In this document: positions 53,207 through 61,332 of the stretch, piece by piece
Numbering within the stretch: the first letter of the stretch is position 1
Layout: each line of letters opens with the position of its first letter
NCBI RefSeq assembly: GCF_014250515.1
Contig: NZ_CP060202.1
Location: forward strand, 4,351,501 to 4,415,500
Origin: Hymenobacter sediminicola
Lineage (GTDB): Bacteria > Bacteroidota > Bacteroidia > Cytophagales > Hymenobacteraceae
Direction: 5' to 3'
DNA length: 64,000 nucleotides
Translations under genes and position numbers: made by a program
Notes under the pieces: model-generated
What the model was told of the DNA's origin: nothing
Databases searched by the model: none
The model's input: only the letters and a program-made list of their open reading frames with translations

Positions 53207-53905
53207 ATGGCCTTCTCCGTCCCTTCTCCCTGCCCCAAATCATGGGCCGCCATGACGCCCACCGCCGACGGCCGCCACTGCGCCAGCTGCCAGCACGAAG
53301 TCGTGGACTTTTCCGGCATGAGCGAAGCCGAAGTAACGGCCTGGCTGGCGCGGCCGGCGGCGGGCGGCGTCTGCGGCTTTTTCCGGGCCGGGCAGTTTGC
53401 GCCGGTAGCTGCGCCCCAGCCACGCTGGCGGAAATACTTGCTGGCTGCCGTAGCGCTATTGGGACTAAAGCCCTTGTTGGCCGTGGAAGAAGCGGCAGCA
53501 CTGTCGCCGCGGCGCGAAGTACCGCGCGCCACCGAGCAGGCTGATAGCCACGCCGAAGCCCCGAAAGGCCAGGTTACAGTGCGAGGCCGCGTCCTCGACG
53601 ACTCTACCGGGCTAGGCGTGCAGGGAGCCGAAATTTTCATCGGCGACACGCCCTACGGCGCCGTGACCGACGAGCAGGGCAACTTCAGCTTCACAATGAA
53701 GCAGCTCTGGGCACCAGTCCAGAACAACCTCGTGAACCTGCGGGTACAGGCCAGCCCCTTCGTGTTCGAAAAGCAGACCGTGGCCGTGAAAGTCTCACCA
53801 GCGCCGGCGCCGCTTACTGTGCGTCTGAAATCTATTCCCGGTCGGGGACAGATTATGGGCCGTATTGCGCAGCACGAGCCACCTCAGAAACCACCCCTGG
53901 ACTAG
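53207..53905 (+). CDS. CxxC-type N-terminus plus carboxypeptidase-like regulatory domain, protein 1
   Basis: The 232-residue product begins MAFSVPSPCPKSWAAMTPTA. The first 65 residues contain GRHCASCQHEVVDFSGMSEAEV and GVCGFFRAGQF, Cys residues in a pattern that could bind zinc. A hydrophobic segment (about 78-95, LLAAVALLGLKPLLA) may be a membrane span, placing the C-terminal half in the periplasm. That half is a carboxypeptidase-D-regulatory-like beta-sandwich (VTVRGRVLDDSTGLGVQGAEI near 120, YGAVTDEQGNFSF). A paralogue follows at 54043. Function is unknown. Confidence 0.75.
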   Translation: MAFSVPSPCPKSWAAMTPTADGRHCASCQHEVVDFSGMSEAEVTAWLARPAAGGVCGFFRAGQFAPVAAPQPRWRKYLLAAVALLGLKPLLAVEEAAALSPRREVPRATEQADSHAEAPKGQVTVRGRVLDDSTGLGVQGAEIFIGDTPYGAVTDEQGNFSFTMKQLWAPVQNNLVNLRVQASPFVFEKQTVAVKVSPAPAPLTVRLKSIPGRGQIMGRIAQHEPPQKPPLD

Positions 53906-53934
53906 GCTAGAAATAGTTCTTTTTGCTCATTACA

Positions 53935-53968
53935 AAGGTCCTGGTAAGTTGCCAGGACCTTCTTTTTT
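53935..53968 (+). terminator. Terminator between the two paralogous genes
   Basis: AAGGTCCTGG and CCAGGACCTT pair around a TAAGTTG loop and are followed by CTTTTTT. It suggests the two paralogues are transcribed separately. Confidence 0.85.
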
Positions 53969-54042
53969 GAAAACTTTTCCGTAGCCTTTGTGGAATGCAG
54001 GGGAAGGTGGCATCAGATAAGCAGACCTCACAACTCGCTGCT

Positions 54043-54801
54043 ATGCCCCGTCCTGTTTCGCTCGCCGTTCCGCAGCCCTGCCACGAAAGCTGGGCCCAGA
54101 TGACACCTGCCGCCCAGGGCCGCCACTGCGCTGCCTGCGACAAAGTAGTCTTGGACTTCACCCAGAAAACCGATGCCGAAATTCTAGCCCTGCTTCAGCA
54201 CGCCGCCGCGCCCTGCGGCCGGTTCCGCCCCGACCAGCTTGGCCGAACATTGCATCCGTACTCGGCAGTTGCTCCGCGCTGGCGTACCTGGCTGGCCGCC
54301 GCAGCTATGGTGCTGGGACTCCGGGAAATTGCAGCGGAAGAAAGCCGTGGTCAGCAGCCCGTTTCGATATACTTACCGAAGCTGATAAGCCACGACGAGC
54401 AAAAAGCAGCGCTACTCCATCAGCGGCGCGTGGCTGATGAGCCAGCAGATACAGTAGTGGTACGCGGCAGAGTTGTGGACAAGGCAACCGGCGAAGTGCT
54501 TCCTGGCGTGACGGTGCTATTGAAGGGCACCAGTACTGGCATTTCCACTGTGGCCGATGGGACTTTCGAACTAGCAGTTCCTAGTTCACTGGCGTCCACA
54601 CTTAGTATTTCTTCCATCGGATATATAACAGATGAAATACCCATAGCTACTGTAATTCAAGCATCTGGCCAGCTATTGACCATCCGCCTTGCTACAGATA
54701 TAATGGGACAAATAACGGGTTTCGGCTACCGCCCCTGGTACACACCTGCTGGCTTGTGGCTGCGCATTTCGCACCCGTTCCGCTACGCTTTTCAACGCTA
54801 G
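54043..54801 (+). CDS. CxxC-type N-terminus plus carboxypeptidase-like regulatory domain, protein 2
   Basis: The ATG at 54043 (MPRPVSLAVPQPCHESWAQM) gives 252 residues; an in-frame start at 53995 adds 16 residues. The opening matches its paralogue: CHESWAQMTPA, then GRHCAACDKVVLDFTQKTDAE and PCGRFRPDQLG. A hydrophobic stretch (RTWLAAAAMVLGLREIA) may cross the membrane. The C-terminal domain (TVVVRGRVVDKATGEVLPGV, GISTVADGTFELAVP, ISSIGYITDE) is the carboxypeptidase-regulatory-like fold found at the start of TonB-dependent transporters. No such transporter follows; the protein ends RYAFQR. Function is unknown. Confidence 0.75.
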   Translation: MPRPVSLAVPQPCHESWAQMTPAAQGRHCAACDKVVLDFTQKTDAEILALLQHAAAPCGRFRPDQLGRTLHPYSAVAPRWRTWLAAAAMVLGLREIAAEESRGQQPVSIYLPKLISHDEQKAALLHQRRVADEPADTVVVRGRVVDKATGEVLPGVTVLLKGTSTGISTVADGTFELAVPSSLASTLSISSIGYITDEIPIATVIQASGQLLTIRLATDIMGQITGFGYRPWYTPAGLWLRISHPFRYAFQR

Positions 54802-54840
54802 CCCCAAACCTTTCCTGCCCCGAAATCCTTATTGCGGGGT

Positions 54841-55962
54841 ATGAAGAATCTGCTGTTTGCTACCCTTGTTCTGTTATTTACTGCCTCGGGCTGTGCCCTT
54901 AAGCCCACCAACAAACACGACGTTTTCACGGAGCGGGCTCAGCTACCGCAGGAGGAAGCTGTACATGCCCGTAACTCCTTGGAGTGGTGGTATTTTACGG
55001 GGCAGCTCAAAGACAAAAAAACCGGTGAGACATTTGGAGTAGAGTATGTTTTCTTCCATTTCAACCTGAATGGCAAGAAAGACTGGCAGATGGTAAATTT
55101 TGCCCTCACCGACCCCAAAACGCAGCAATTCCGCTACGACTACAAGGTGGAGCAAAGCGCCGGATTGCTGCCCGCTACCCTGCCGCTGCAGCTGGCTATG
55201 CAGAAGAAAGACCAGCGCTGGACTTTGAGCGGACAGGAAGGCCACTACCAGATGCAGGCCCGCATGACCAACAATCCTGGTCACGCCATCGACCTTCGTA
55301 CTACGCCTGCCAAGCCCATTCTGCTGCATGGTGGCACCGGCTACGAAAACTACGGCGACGTGGCCAAAGCTGGCTACTACAGCTATCCGCGGCTGGCTAC
55401 CACCGGCACGCTGGAGGTAGACGGCAAAACCCACGAAGTGGAAGGCGAGCTGTGGTACGACCGGCAGTGGAACTGCAACTCCGTCACAAACAAAGGGATA
55501 GGCTGGGACTGGTTCAGCATTCAGCTTGATGAGCCCCGGGAGGAAATCATGGCCTACCACCTCTATGACAAAACCAGTGGCCGCGCCATTGATGGCGGTT
55601 CGCACTTCGGGCCTGAAGGACAGAACACGCACCTCGCTGCCGATGATTTTGACTTGGAAACTACGGCTTGGTGGACCAGCCCTGAAACTGGCCGCAAGTA
55701 TCCCGCCAAGTGGCACCTCACCATTCCCAGCCAGGGCTATGACCTCACTATTGAGCCTCTCGTCCCCAATCAGGAACTGGTGCTACGGCTGTTTGCCGGC
55801 ATCAAGCTGCCGTATTGGGAAGGCATGTGCCGCGTGACGGGCACCCACCACGGCCGTCCTGTCACGGGCCACAGCTACGTAGAAATAACCAACCGCAAGG
55901 AAGTGAAGGTGAAGCTACCAGATGCGCCTACCACATCCACCGCCGCGGGTGTTGCGCCCTGA
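54841..55962 (+). CDS. Lipocalin-like (CrtC/AttH-type) lipoprotein
   Basis: The ATG at 54841 (MKNLLFATLVLLFTASGC) begins a lipoprotein signal with lipobox ASGC; the codons before it are an artefact of the frame. The 373-residue product has the two-part lipocalin-like fold of the CrtC/AttH family: SLEWWYFTGQLKDKKTGETFGVEYVFF (about 50-77) and GELWYDRQWNCNS, WDWFSIQLDEPREEIMAYHLYDK (about 205-245). The family includes carotenoid hydratases, and AttH. Lipid anchoring and the absence of carotenoid genes nearby make a generic lipid- or surface-related role likelier. It is followed by a bidirectional terminator. Confidence 0.82.
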   Translation: MKNLLFATLVLLFTASGCALKPTNKHDVFTERAQLPQEEAVHARNSLEWWYFTGQLKDKKTGETFGVEYVFFHFNLNGKKDWQMVNFALTDPKTQQFRYDYKVEQSAGLLPATLPLQLAMQKKDQRWTLSGQEGHYQMQARMTNNPGHAIDLRTTPAKPILLHGGTGYENYGDVAKAGYYSYPRLATTGTLEVDGKTHEVEGELWYDRQWNCNSVTNKGIGWDWFSIQLDEPREEIMAYHLYDKTSGRAIDGGSHFGPEGQNTHLAADDFDLETTAWWTSPETGRKYPAKWHLTIPSQGYDLTIEPLVPNQELVLRLFAGIKLPYWEGMCRVTGTHHGRPVTGHSYVEITNRKEVKVKLPDAPTTSTAAGVAP

Positions 55963-55975
55963 ATATGACGCCAAT

Positions 55976-56019
55976 CAGCAAAACGGCCCGTTTCCGGTGG
56001 GAAGCGGGCCGTTTTGCTG
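55976..56019. terminator. Bidirectional terminator with 15-bp perfect arms
   Basis: CAGCAAAACGGCCCG and CGGGCCGTTTTGCTG pair around a 14-base loop. It lies between the lipocalin-type gene and the convergent T9SS gene at 56040. Confidence 0.88.
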
Positions 56020-56039
56020 GCACTAAGATGGGAGCAACA

Positions 56040-57722
56040 TTACTGAACCAGTAAACGCCCGCAATACTGCCGCCCAGTTGGGTCAGTAGCGCGCAGCAAG
56101 TAGGTGCCGGGCGCCAGGCCACGCACCGATATTTGAGTGCCCGCAACAGCAGAAGAGGCTGCAACACTAGTGTGCACAGCACGACCCAACGCATCAAGCA
56201 GAATAATTCGGCTACCAGCGGGCAACGTGTTGAAGCGGATGGTTTCGATAGCTGGGTTAGGGCTGAACTGCAACGGAGCTACCACACGAGCTGGAGAGGT
56301 AGCCAACGCGGCAGGGGCAATAAGTTGCGCAATAAATGGGTAGCCCATACCCGCAAAATTGATGGGCGCAAACGTAGCAGGTCCTGGGCATTGGCCGCCT
56401 ACATATACACGCCCAGCAGCATCTACGCACAGCGTGTTGGCCGTTTCGTAGCCCGAGCCGCCGGCCTGCTGCACCCAACGTATAGCACCCTGCGCACTAT
56501 AGCAAGCCACAAAAATATCGGTGCCGCCATACCCTGCCAGAGAGGTACCAGGAGCCAGCGTGGCAGAGCCGGTAAAGGAACCTGTGACATATACTTCGCC
56601 CATGGAGGTAACAGCCAGAGCGCTACTCACATCATTACCTCCGCCGCCAATAGTATGCGCCCACTGAGTAGATCCGCTGGGGTCGAATTTTACGACAAAT
56701 CCATCTGTAAGGCCCGCTGAAACCAGTGCCTGCGACCCGACCACCGTACTGCCCTGATGGGTTCCGGTAACGTAGGCATTGCCAGCAGCATCCAACCCGA
56801 CCTTCGTTGGATGAGTCCAACTGGTACCATTGGTTTGCTGTGCCCATACCACGTTACCACCGGTATCAAAACGCGTTATAAAGGCTTCATTCCAGTAAGA
56901 GGATGTCTGGAGTGCGGTTGCTCCGAAACGCAGCGAACCAACAAACTCACCAACCAGCACGGCATTACCGGCGGCATCCACACTGACGTGTTGCGCCCCC
57001 TGGTGGCTCATGTTAGCGGTGGAGTTTGCTATCTGCCCCTGCTTTGCCCAGCTTACCGCCCCGGCTGAGGTAAGCTTTAGCAGCACTGGCGCATGCTGCG
57101 GGCTGCTGTTTACTAAAGTACTAGTGCCCAGCGCCACACTTCCTTTCAGGCCACCAGCTACATACACATTGCCGGCGGCATCTAGTGCCACACCGTTGCC
57201 TATAAATGCATCTGCGTTGTCAAGGGCACCGCCGTAGCTGCGTGCCCACAGCACTGTGCCATTGGCATCATAGCGCGCCACAAACAAGTCCGGGCTGCTG
57301 ACGGTAGCGCCGCGCAGCGTGGTAGACGCATCGAAAGTAGCATCATGATACATGGTGCCTACCACTGTCACGTTGCCAGCAGCATCCAGCGCAATATCTG
57401 ATACATACTCCGAACGGAAGCCAGTAATTTGCCGGGCCCATAGCACATTGCCATAAGGGTCCAGCTTTATAACAAGTCCATCTCCCTCGCTACTGGCGGC
57501 TGGGCTGGTGAATGTGAAACTACCAAACCGGCCTGTTCCGAAGAAGCTGCCCGCCACGTAGGTGTTGCCGTTGGCGTCGGCGGTAGCTGCTGAAATGCCA
57601 GACGAAGCCAACCCCAACCGCTGTACGCGCTGCCAGTCAGGAGTATGTTGGGCTACCGCTGCTGATTGGTTGCCAGTCAACAGAATGGCCAGAAGCAACC
57701 CACTTAAAGTAAAGAGTTTCAT
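56040..57722 (-). CDS. SBBP-repeat protein with T9SS sorting domain
   Basis: The 560-residue protein starts with a signal peptide (MKLFTLSGLLLAILLTGNQSA). It contains about eight repeats of the form DAAGNVYVAG (for instance GVALDAAGNVYVAGGLKGS near 185, GLDAAGNAYVTGTHQGS near 315, CVDAAGRVYVGGQCPGP near 450), the beta-propeller SBBP motif. Its end (LQFSPNPAIETIRFNTLPAG and LAPGTYLLRATDPTGRQYCG) is a type A sorting domain for type IX secretion. It is probably a surface or secreted adhesive protein. It stands alone, convergent with the lipocalin-type gene. Confidence 0.88.
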   Translation of the reverse strand: MKLFTLSGLLLAILLTGNQSAAVAQHTPDWQRVQRLGLASSGISAATADANGNTYVAGSFFGTGRFGSFTFTSPAASSEGDGLVIKLDPYGNVLWARQITGFRSEYVSDIALDAAGNVTVVGTMYHDATFDASTTLRGATVSSPDLFVARYDANGTVLWARSYGGALDNADAFIGNGVALDAAGNVYVAGGLKGSVALGTSTLVNSSPQHAPVLLKLTSAGAVSWAKQGQIANSTANMSHQGAQHVSVDAAGNAVLVGEFVGSLRFGATALQTSSYWNEAFITRFDTGGNVVWAQQTNGTSWTHPTKVGLDAAGNAYVTGTHQGSTVVGSQALVSAGLTDGFVVKFDPSGSTQWAHTIGGGGNDVSSALAVTSMGEVYVTGSFTGSATLAPGTSLAGYGGTDIFVACYSAQGAIRWVQQAGGSGYETANTLCVDAAGRVYVGGQCPGPATFAPINFAGMGYPFIAQLIAPAALATSPARVVAPLQFSPNPAIETIRFNTLPAGSRIILLDALGRAVHTSVAASSAVAGTQISVRGLAPGTYLLRATDPTGRQYCGRLLVQ

Positions 57723-57855
57723 AAGAACACGATATAAGGAGGGAACGATGTGTCTGTATGATTCAAAAACCAGACCTATCGTTGCGTAGAAGCCCTATCA
57801 CCGCCCTCGAAACCCAAAAAACTCTATATATACTTGATTGCCTACTGGTTTAAAT

Positions 57856-59037
57856 TTAGCCTTTCAGCACCACCCGAAATGTAGTGCCGCGCCCAACCTC
57901 GCTCCACTTCACAAAGAGTTTGCCTTCGTGGTAGTTTTCGATGATGCGCTTGGCCAAGGCCAACCCCAGGCCCCAACCGCGCTTTTTAGTGGTATAGCCA
58001 GGTAGAAACACGTTGTCGATTTTGCTTTTCGGGATGCCTTTGCCAGTGTCCGTTATGTCGATGGCAATGCGAGTCCGGTCACGGACAGGGCGGCGTAGGT
58101 GCAGCGTGATACTGCCGCGGCCATCCATGGCATCCACAGCATTTTTGCAGATGTTCTCAATCACCCAATCGAAGAGCGGCACGTTCACCAGCGCGGGCGT
58201 ATCGGTGGGCAGGTCGGTTTTGATTTCGAACGTCACCTTTTTTGAAACGCGGCTTTGCAGGTAGGAAATGGCGTTTTGGGTGGTACGCAGAATGTTTTCG
58301 GGCTTGAGCACCGGCACCGACCCTATGTTGGAGAACCGCTCCGTAATAATCTGCAGCCGCCGGATGTCCTTGCTCAGTTCTTCCACAATTGGTTCGTCGC
58401 GGAACCGCTCACTCTCACTCAGGTAGCTCTGCCAGGCCATCAGGCTGCTCAGCGGCGTACCCAGCTGGTGCGCCGTTTCCTTGGCCAGCCCTACCCACAC
58501 GCGGTTCTGCTCGGCGCGGCGCGAGTAGCTGAACGCGAAGTAGGCCATCACGCCCAGGCAGCCGATAACCGCCAGCTGCACCAGCGGATACGTCCGTAGC
58601 TGCGTCAGCAGCACCGAGTCCTTATAATAGATACGGTTGCGCAAGCCCATACCCAACTCAATCACAATTGGTCGGTGCTGCTGCTCCATCACTTTAATTT
58701 CGCGGTGCAGATACGCAATGGCCGCCTTCTCTGGTAGCCCTTTGGGTACCAGCACGTTCTTGGCGTCCACGATGTTGCCCGCATCATCGGTAAGAATGAT
58801 GGGAATCGTGGTGTTGGCGTTGATGATTTCTTCGAACACGAAATTCGTATTCGAGTCTACTTCGGAGTTGATGATGAACCGCTGGGCCTTGGCATATAGA
58901 TCAATCTGCTGCTGCTCACGCTCCGACACACGTTGCACCAGAATGTTGGTATAAATGACGGTAGCCGCCGCAATCAGTAGGGCCACTGCCACAATCAGCA
59001 GCTTAATACGGGATTTTTGGTCGTAGATGGCTATCAA
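57856..59037 (-). CDS. Sensor histidine kinase
   Basis: The kinase has two hydrophobic segments (LLIVAVALLIAAATVIYTNI near residues 12-32 and LVQLAVIGCLGVMAYFAFSY near 150), a periplasmic part of about 110 residues between, an H-box (ETAHQLGTPLSSLMAW near 185) and ATPase motifs (WVIENICKNAVDAM, DTGKGIP, RGWGLGLALAKRI). The start is uncertain: no ATG lies before the first span, and TTG at 59037 (LIAIYDQKSRIK) fits best, giving 393 residues. The frame can be read up to a TTG at 59139, but that codon is inside a promoter-like CGAAGGTA (minus TACCTTCG) at 59129-59136. No response regulator is next to it. Confidence 0.85.
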   Translation of the reverse strand: MIAIYDQKSRIKLLIVAVALLIAAATVIYTNILVQRVSEREQQQIDLYAKAQRFIINSEVDSNTNFVFEEIINANTTIPIILTDDAGNIVDAKNVLVPKGLPEKAAIAYLHREIKVMEQQHRPIVIELGMGLRNRIYYKDSVLLTQLRTYPLVQLAVIGCLGVMAYFAFSYSRRAEQNRVWVGLAKETAHQLGTPLSSLMAWQSYLSESERFRDEPIVEELSKDIRRLQIITERFSNIGSVPVLKPENILRTTQNAISYLQSRVSKKVTFEIKTDLPTDTPALVNVPLFDWVIENICKNAVDAMDGRGSITLHLRRPVRDRTRIAIDITDTGKGIPKSKIDNVFLPGYTTKKRGWGLGLALAKRIIENYHEGKLFVKWSEVGRGTTFRVVLKG

Positions 59038-59311
59038 AGGACGAGAGAAACGCGGGTGGAATGCAGGAAAGCGCCAAGGCAACCTTTCAGCCTGAGGGCA
59101 CGAGTACAACCGTGGCGGGCCGGGGCAGCGAAGGTACAACGCGTAGCGTAGCGCGGCCGTTGCCTGCGCAGAACCTGCCCGGCACTGGTGTACAAATGAT
59201 TTTTGTCAGTTTATCCGTTCAGAAAATGCCTTTAAAGCCAATAAACAATGTTTTGCCGGCTCCCGAACCAGGATACTCACTTGACTGTTTTCACGCTACC
59301 GATTTGTGCCG

Positions 59312-59319
59312 TAATTTTG
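59312..59319 (+). promoter_or_regulatory. Probable -7 promoter element of hemA
   Basis: TAATTTTG fits TAnnTTTG and lies 28 bp upstream of the ATG at 59348. A TTTT stretch about 20 bases further upstream (59288-59291) could be part of a -33 element. Confidence 0.5.
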
Positions 59320-59347
59320 CCCTCTACAATTGCAGTAGCCACCCGCT

Positions 59348-60619
59348 ATGCCTCACCCCTTTAAGGCCGTTAGTCTCTCGTTCAAGAAAGCCCCTCTGGA
59401 AATCAGGGAGCTGATTGCGCTGGACGAAGCCGCCTGCCGCCGCTTCCTGCACACCCTCCACCACGACCTGGGCCTCACGGACCTGCTGGTGCTGAGTACC
59501 TGCAACCGCACGGAGGTATATTACTCCGCCGATTTCGACCACAGCTCTGTTATCATTGACGCACTGGGTCAGCTCAAAAATCTGCCGGAAGCGCGCAGCT
59601 ACACGCCCTATTTCGATACCCTCACGGATGCCAACGAGGCGGTACACCATCTCTTCGAAGTAGCCATGGGCCTTGATGCCCAGGTAGTTGGCGACTTGCA
59701 AATCAGTAACCAGGTAAAGCAGGCTTATCAGTGGTCGGCGGATGAGGACGCGGCCGGTCCGTTTCTGCACCGGCTGTTACACACCGTATTCTTCACCAAC
59801 AAGCGTGTACAGCAGGAAACTTCTTTCCGCGACGGCGCTGCTTCCACTTCGTATGCTGCCCTGGAGTTGGTAGAAGAGCTAACTGCCGATGTAGCCAATC
59901 CGCGCGTGCTGGTGGTAGGGCTGGGCGAAATTGGAGCTGATGTGTGCCGCCACTTCGGCGATAGTAAGTTGTTTCAAGACGTTACTATCTGCAACCGGAC
60001 CCGCTCCAAAGCCGTGGATCTGGCTGCCGAGTGTGGGCTGAAAGTGCTGGATTTTGAGAATCTGGTGCAGGGGCTGAAAGAAGCCGATGTGGTGGTATCA
60101 TCTATAGCAGCGGCTACGCCTTTCTTCACCCGCGAAATGGTACAGCACCTCGATGTGCTGAGCTACAAATTCTTCATTGACCTATCAGTGCCGCGCAGCA
60201 TTGAGGCCGAAGTAGAAACCGTGCCGGGCGTACTCGTCTACAACATCGACGCCATTCAGAGCAAAGCCTCAGCTGCGCTGGAACGCCGTCTAGCCGCCGT
60301 GCCGCACGTGCGCGCTATCATTGCCGAAAGCATTGCCGGCCTCAACGACTGGGCTAAGGAAATGCTGGTTTCGCCGACGATTCAGAAACTCAAAAATGCG
60401 CTGGAGCTTATCCGGCAGGAGGAAATGGACCGTTTCCAGAAGAAGATGAGCCCGGAGGAAGCCCGCCGTATGGACGAGGTGACCAAATCCCTGATGCAAA
60501 AGATTCTGAAGCAGCCTGTACTGCAGCTCAAAGCAGCCTGCAAGCGTGGCGAAGCCGACCAGCTAATCGATGTGCTAACGGACTTGTTTGACCTGGAAAA
60601 CCAGGCTGCTACGGTCTGA
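59348..60619 (+). CDS. hemA: Glutamyl-tRNA reductase
   Basis: The 423-residue enzyme makes glutamate-1-semialdehyde from Glu-tRNA, the first step of C5 haem synthesis. The catalytic Cys is in VLSTCNRTEVYYS (near residue 50). The nucleotide-binding domain has VLVVGLGEIGADVCRHFGD (near 195), and the C-terminal dimerisation helices end in the usual KAACKRGEADQLIDVLTDLFDLE region. The ATG at 59348 begins MPHPFKAVSLSFKKAPLEIRELIALDE. It stands alone with a terminator at 60647. Confidence 0.95.
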   Translation: MPHPFKAVSLSFKKAPLEIRELIALDEAACRRFLHTLHHDLGLTDLLVLSTCNRTEVYYSADFDHSSVIIDALGQLKNLPEARSYTPYFDTLTDANEAVHHLFEVAMGLDAQVVGDLQISNQVKQAYQWSADEDAAGPFLHRLLHTVFFTNKRVQQETSFRDGAASTSYAALELVEELTADVANPRVLVVGLGEIGADVCRHFGDSKLFQDVTICNRTRSKAVDLAAECGLKVLDFENLVQGLKEADVVVSSIAAATPFFTREMVQHLDVLSYKFFIDLSVPRSIEAEVETVPGVLVYNIDAIQSKASAALERRLAAVPHVRAIIAESIAGLNDWAKEMLVSPTIQKLKNALELIRQEEMDRFQKKMSPEEARRMDEVTKSLMQKILKQPVLQLKAACKRGEADQLIDVLTDLFDLENQAATV

Positions 60620-60646
60620 TTACCAGACCCACGTACCCCATTATAG

Positions 60647-60684
60647 AACAAGCGCCCCGATGTAGCTACATCAGGGCGCTTGTT
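60647..60684 (+). terminator. Terminator of hemA
   Basis: AACAAGCGCCC and GGGCGCTTGTT pair, with inner palindrome GATGTAGCTACATC. The T-run after it is only TTG, so it may be moderate. Confidence 0.75.
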
Positions 60685-60719
60685 GCATTTCAGGGCTGCG
60701 TCTTGGCAGCCCCCAACGA

Positions 60720-60747
60720 AAAAAGACCGTCAACTGGCGGTCTTTTT
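60720..60747 (-). terminator. Terminator of the ArsR-type gene
   Basis: AAAAAGACCG and CGGTCTTTTT pair with a TCAACTGG loop, and a T-run follows on the minus strand. It is 28 bp past the stop at 60775. Confidence 0.85.
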
Positions 60748-60774
60748 CGGTTACTCGCAGGCGGAATGCCTGTA

Positions 60775-61083
60775 CTACATCGTGTCGCAGCATTCCTCCA
60801 GCGAGTCGATAACATCGAGCAGCTTCGGGATGGACAGGGAGTAATAGATTTTGGTACCTACTTTGAACGACGACAGAATGCCGCGGTCTTTGAGGGTGAT
60901 AAGGTGCTGAGAGGCAATAGCCTGTGGCAAATCGAGGGAACGGTAAATTTCAGTTACCGTCATTTTATCCTCTTTACCGAGCAGGTCTACAATGGCTAGG
61001 CGCTTGGGGTGTGCCAAGACCTTTAGCATTGCAGCGGCCTTATCTACTTTTTTCGATTCTACGCGTGAAAGCAAAGGTTTCAT
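60775..61083 (-). CDS. ArsR/SmtB-family winged-helix regulator
   Basis: The 102-residue repressor has a winged-helix fold: AAAMLKVLAHPKRLAIVDLLG (about 16-36), the recognition-helix segment EIYRSLDLPQAIASQHLITLKDRGIL (about 45-70), and the wing SFKVGTKIYYSL (about 72-83). The canonical metal-sensing Cys-x-Cys of ArsR in alpha-3 is absent. The end carries EECCDTM, so a Cys pair could sense metal or oxidation. The basic N-terminus is MKPLLSRVESKKVDKA. No target gene of metal efflux is adjacent, and it is divergent from the dehydrogenase gene at 61333. Confidence 0.88.
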   Translation of the reverse strand: MKPLLSRVESKKVDKAAAMLKVLAHPKRLAIVDLLGKEDKMTVTEIYRSLDLPQAIASQHLITLKDRGILSSFKVGTKIYYSLSIPKLLDVIDSLEECCDTM

Positions 61084-61332
61084 ACTGTGTACAACGGTGG
61101 CTAGGTGGAAAAGCGGGCGTTTCAGTCAGGAATATGCCTACTACGATATTTCCGACTTAAAGAGTTCCTATCTGCTGGAGTTATGGGTAAAAAATTGTGG
61201 CTTTCTACTTAACGAACAAGGCCTTCAATTGGTACTGTTCGGGGCAAAAGACCCCAATCCTTACCCAGGGCTGCGTACCTTTAGCCGATAAAACTTCCAC
61301 CTACCCTCTCCACCCCTTCCCGATTTTTTCCC

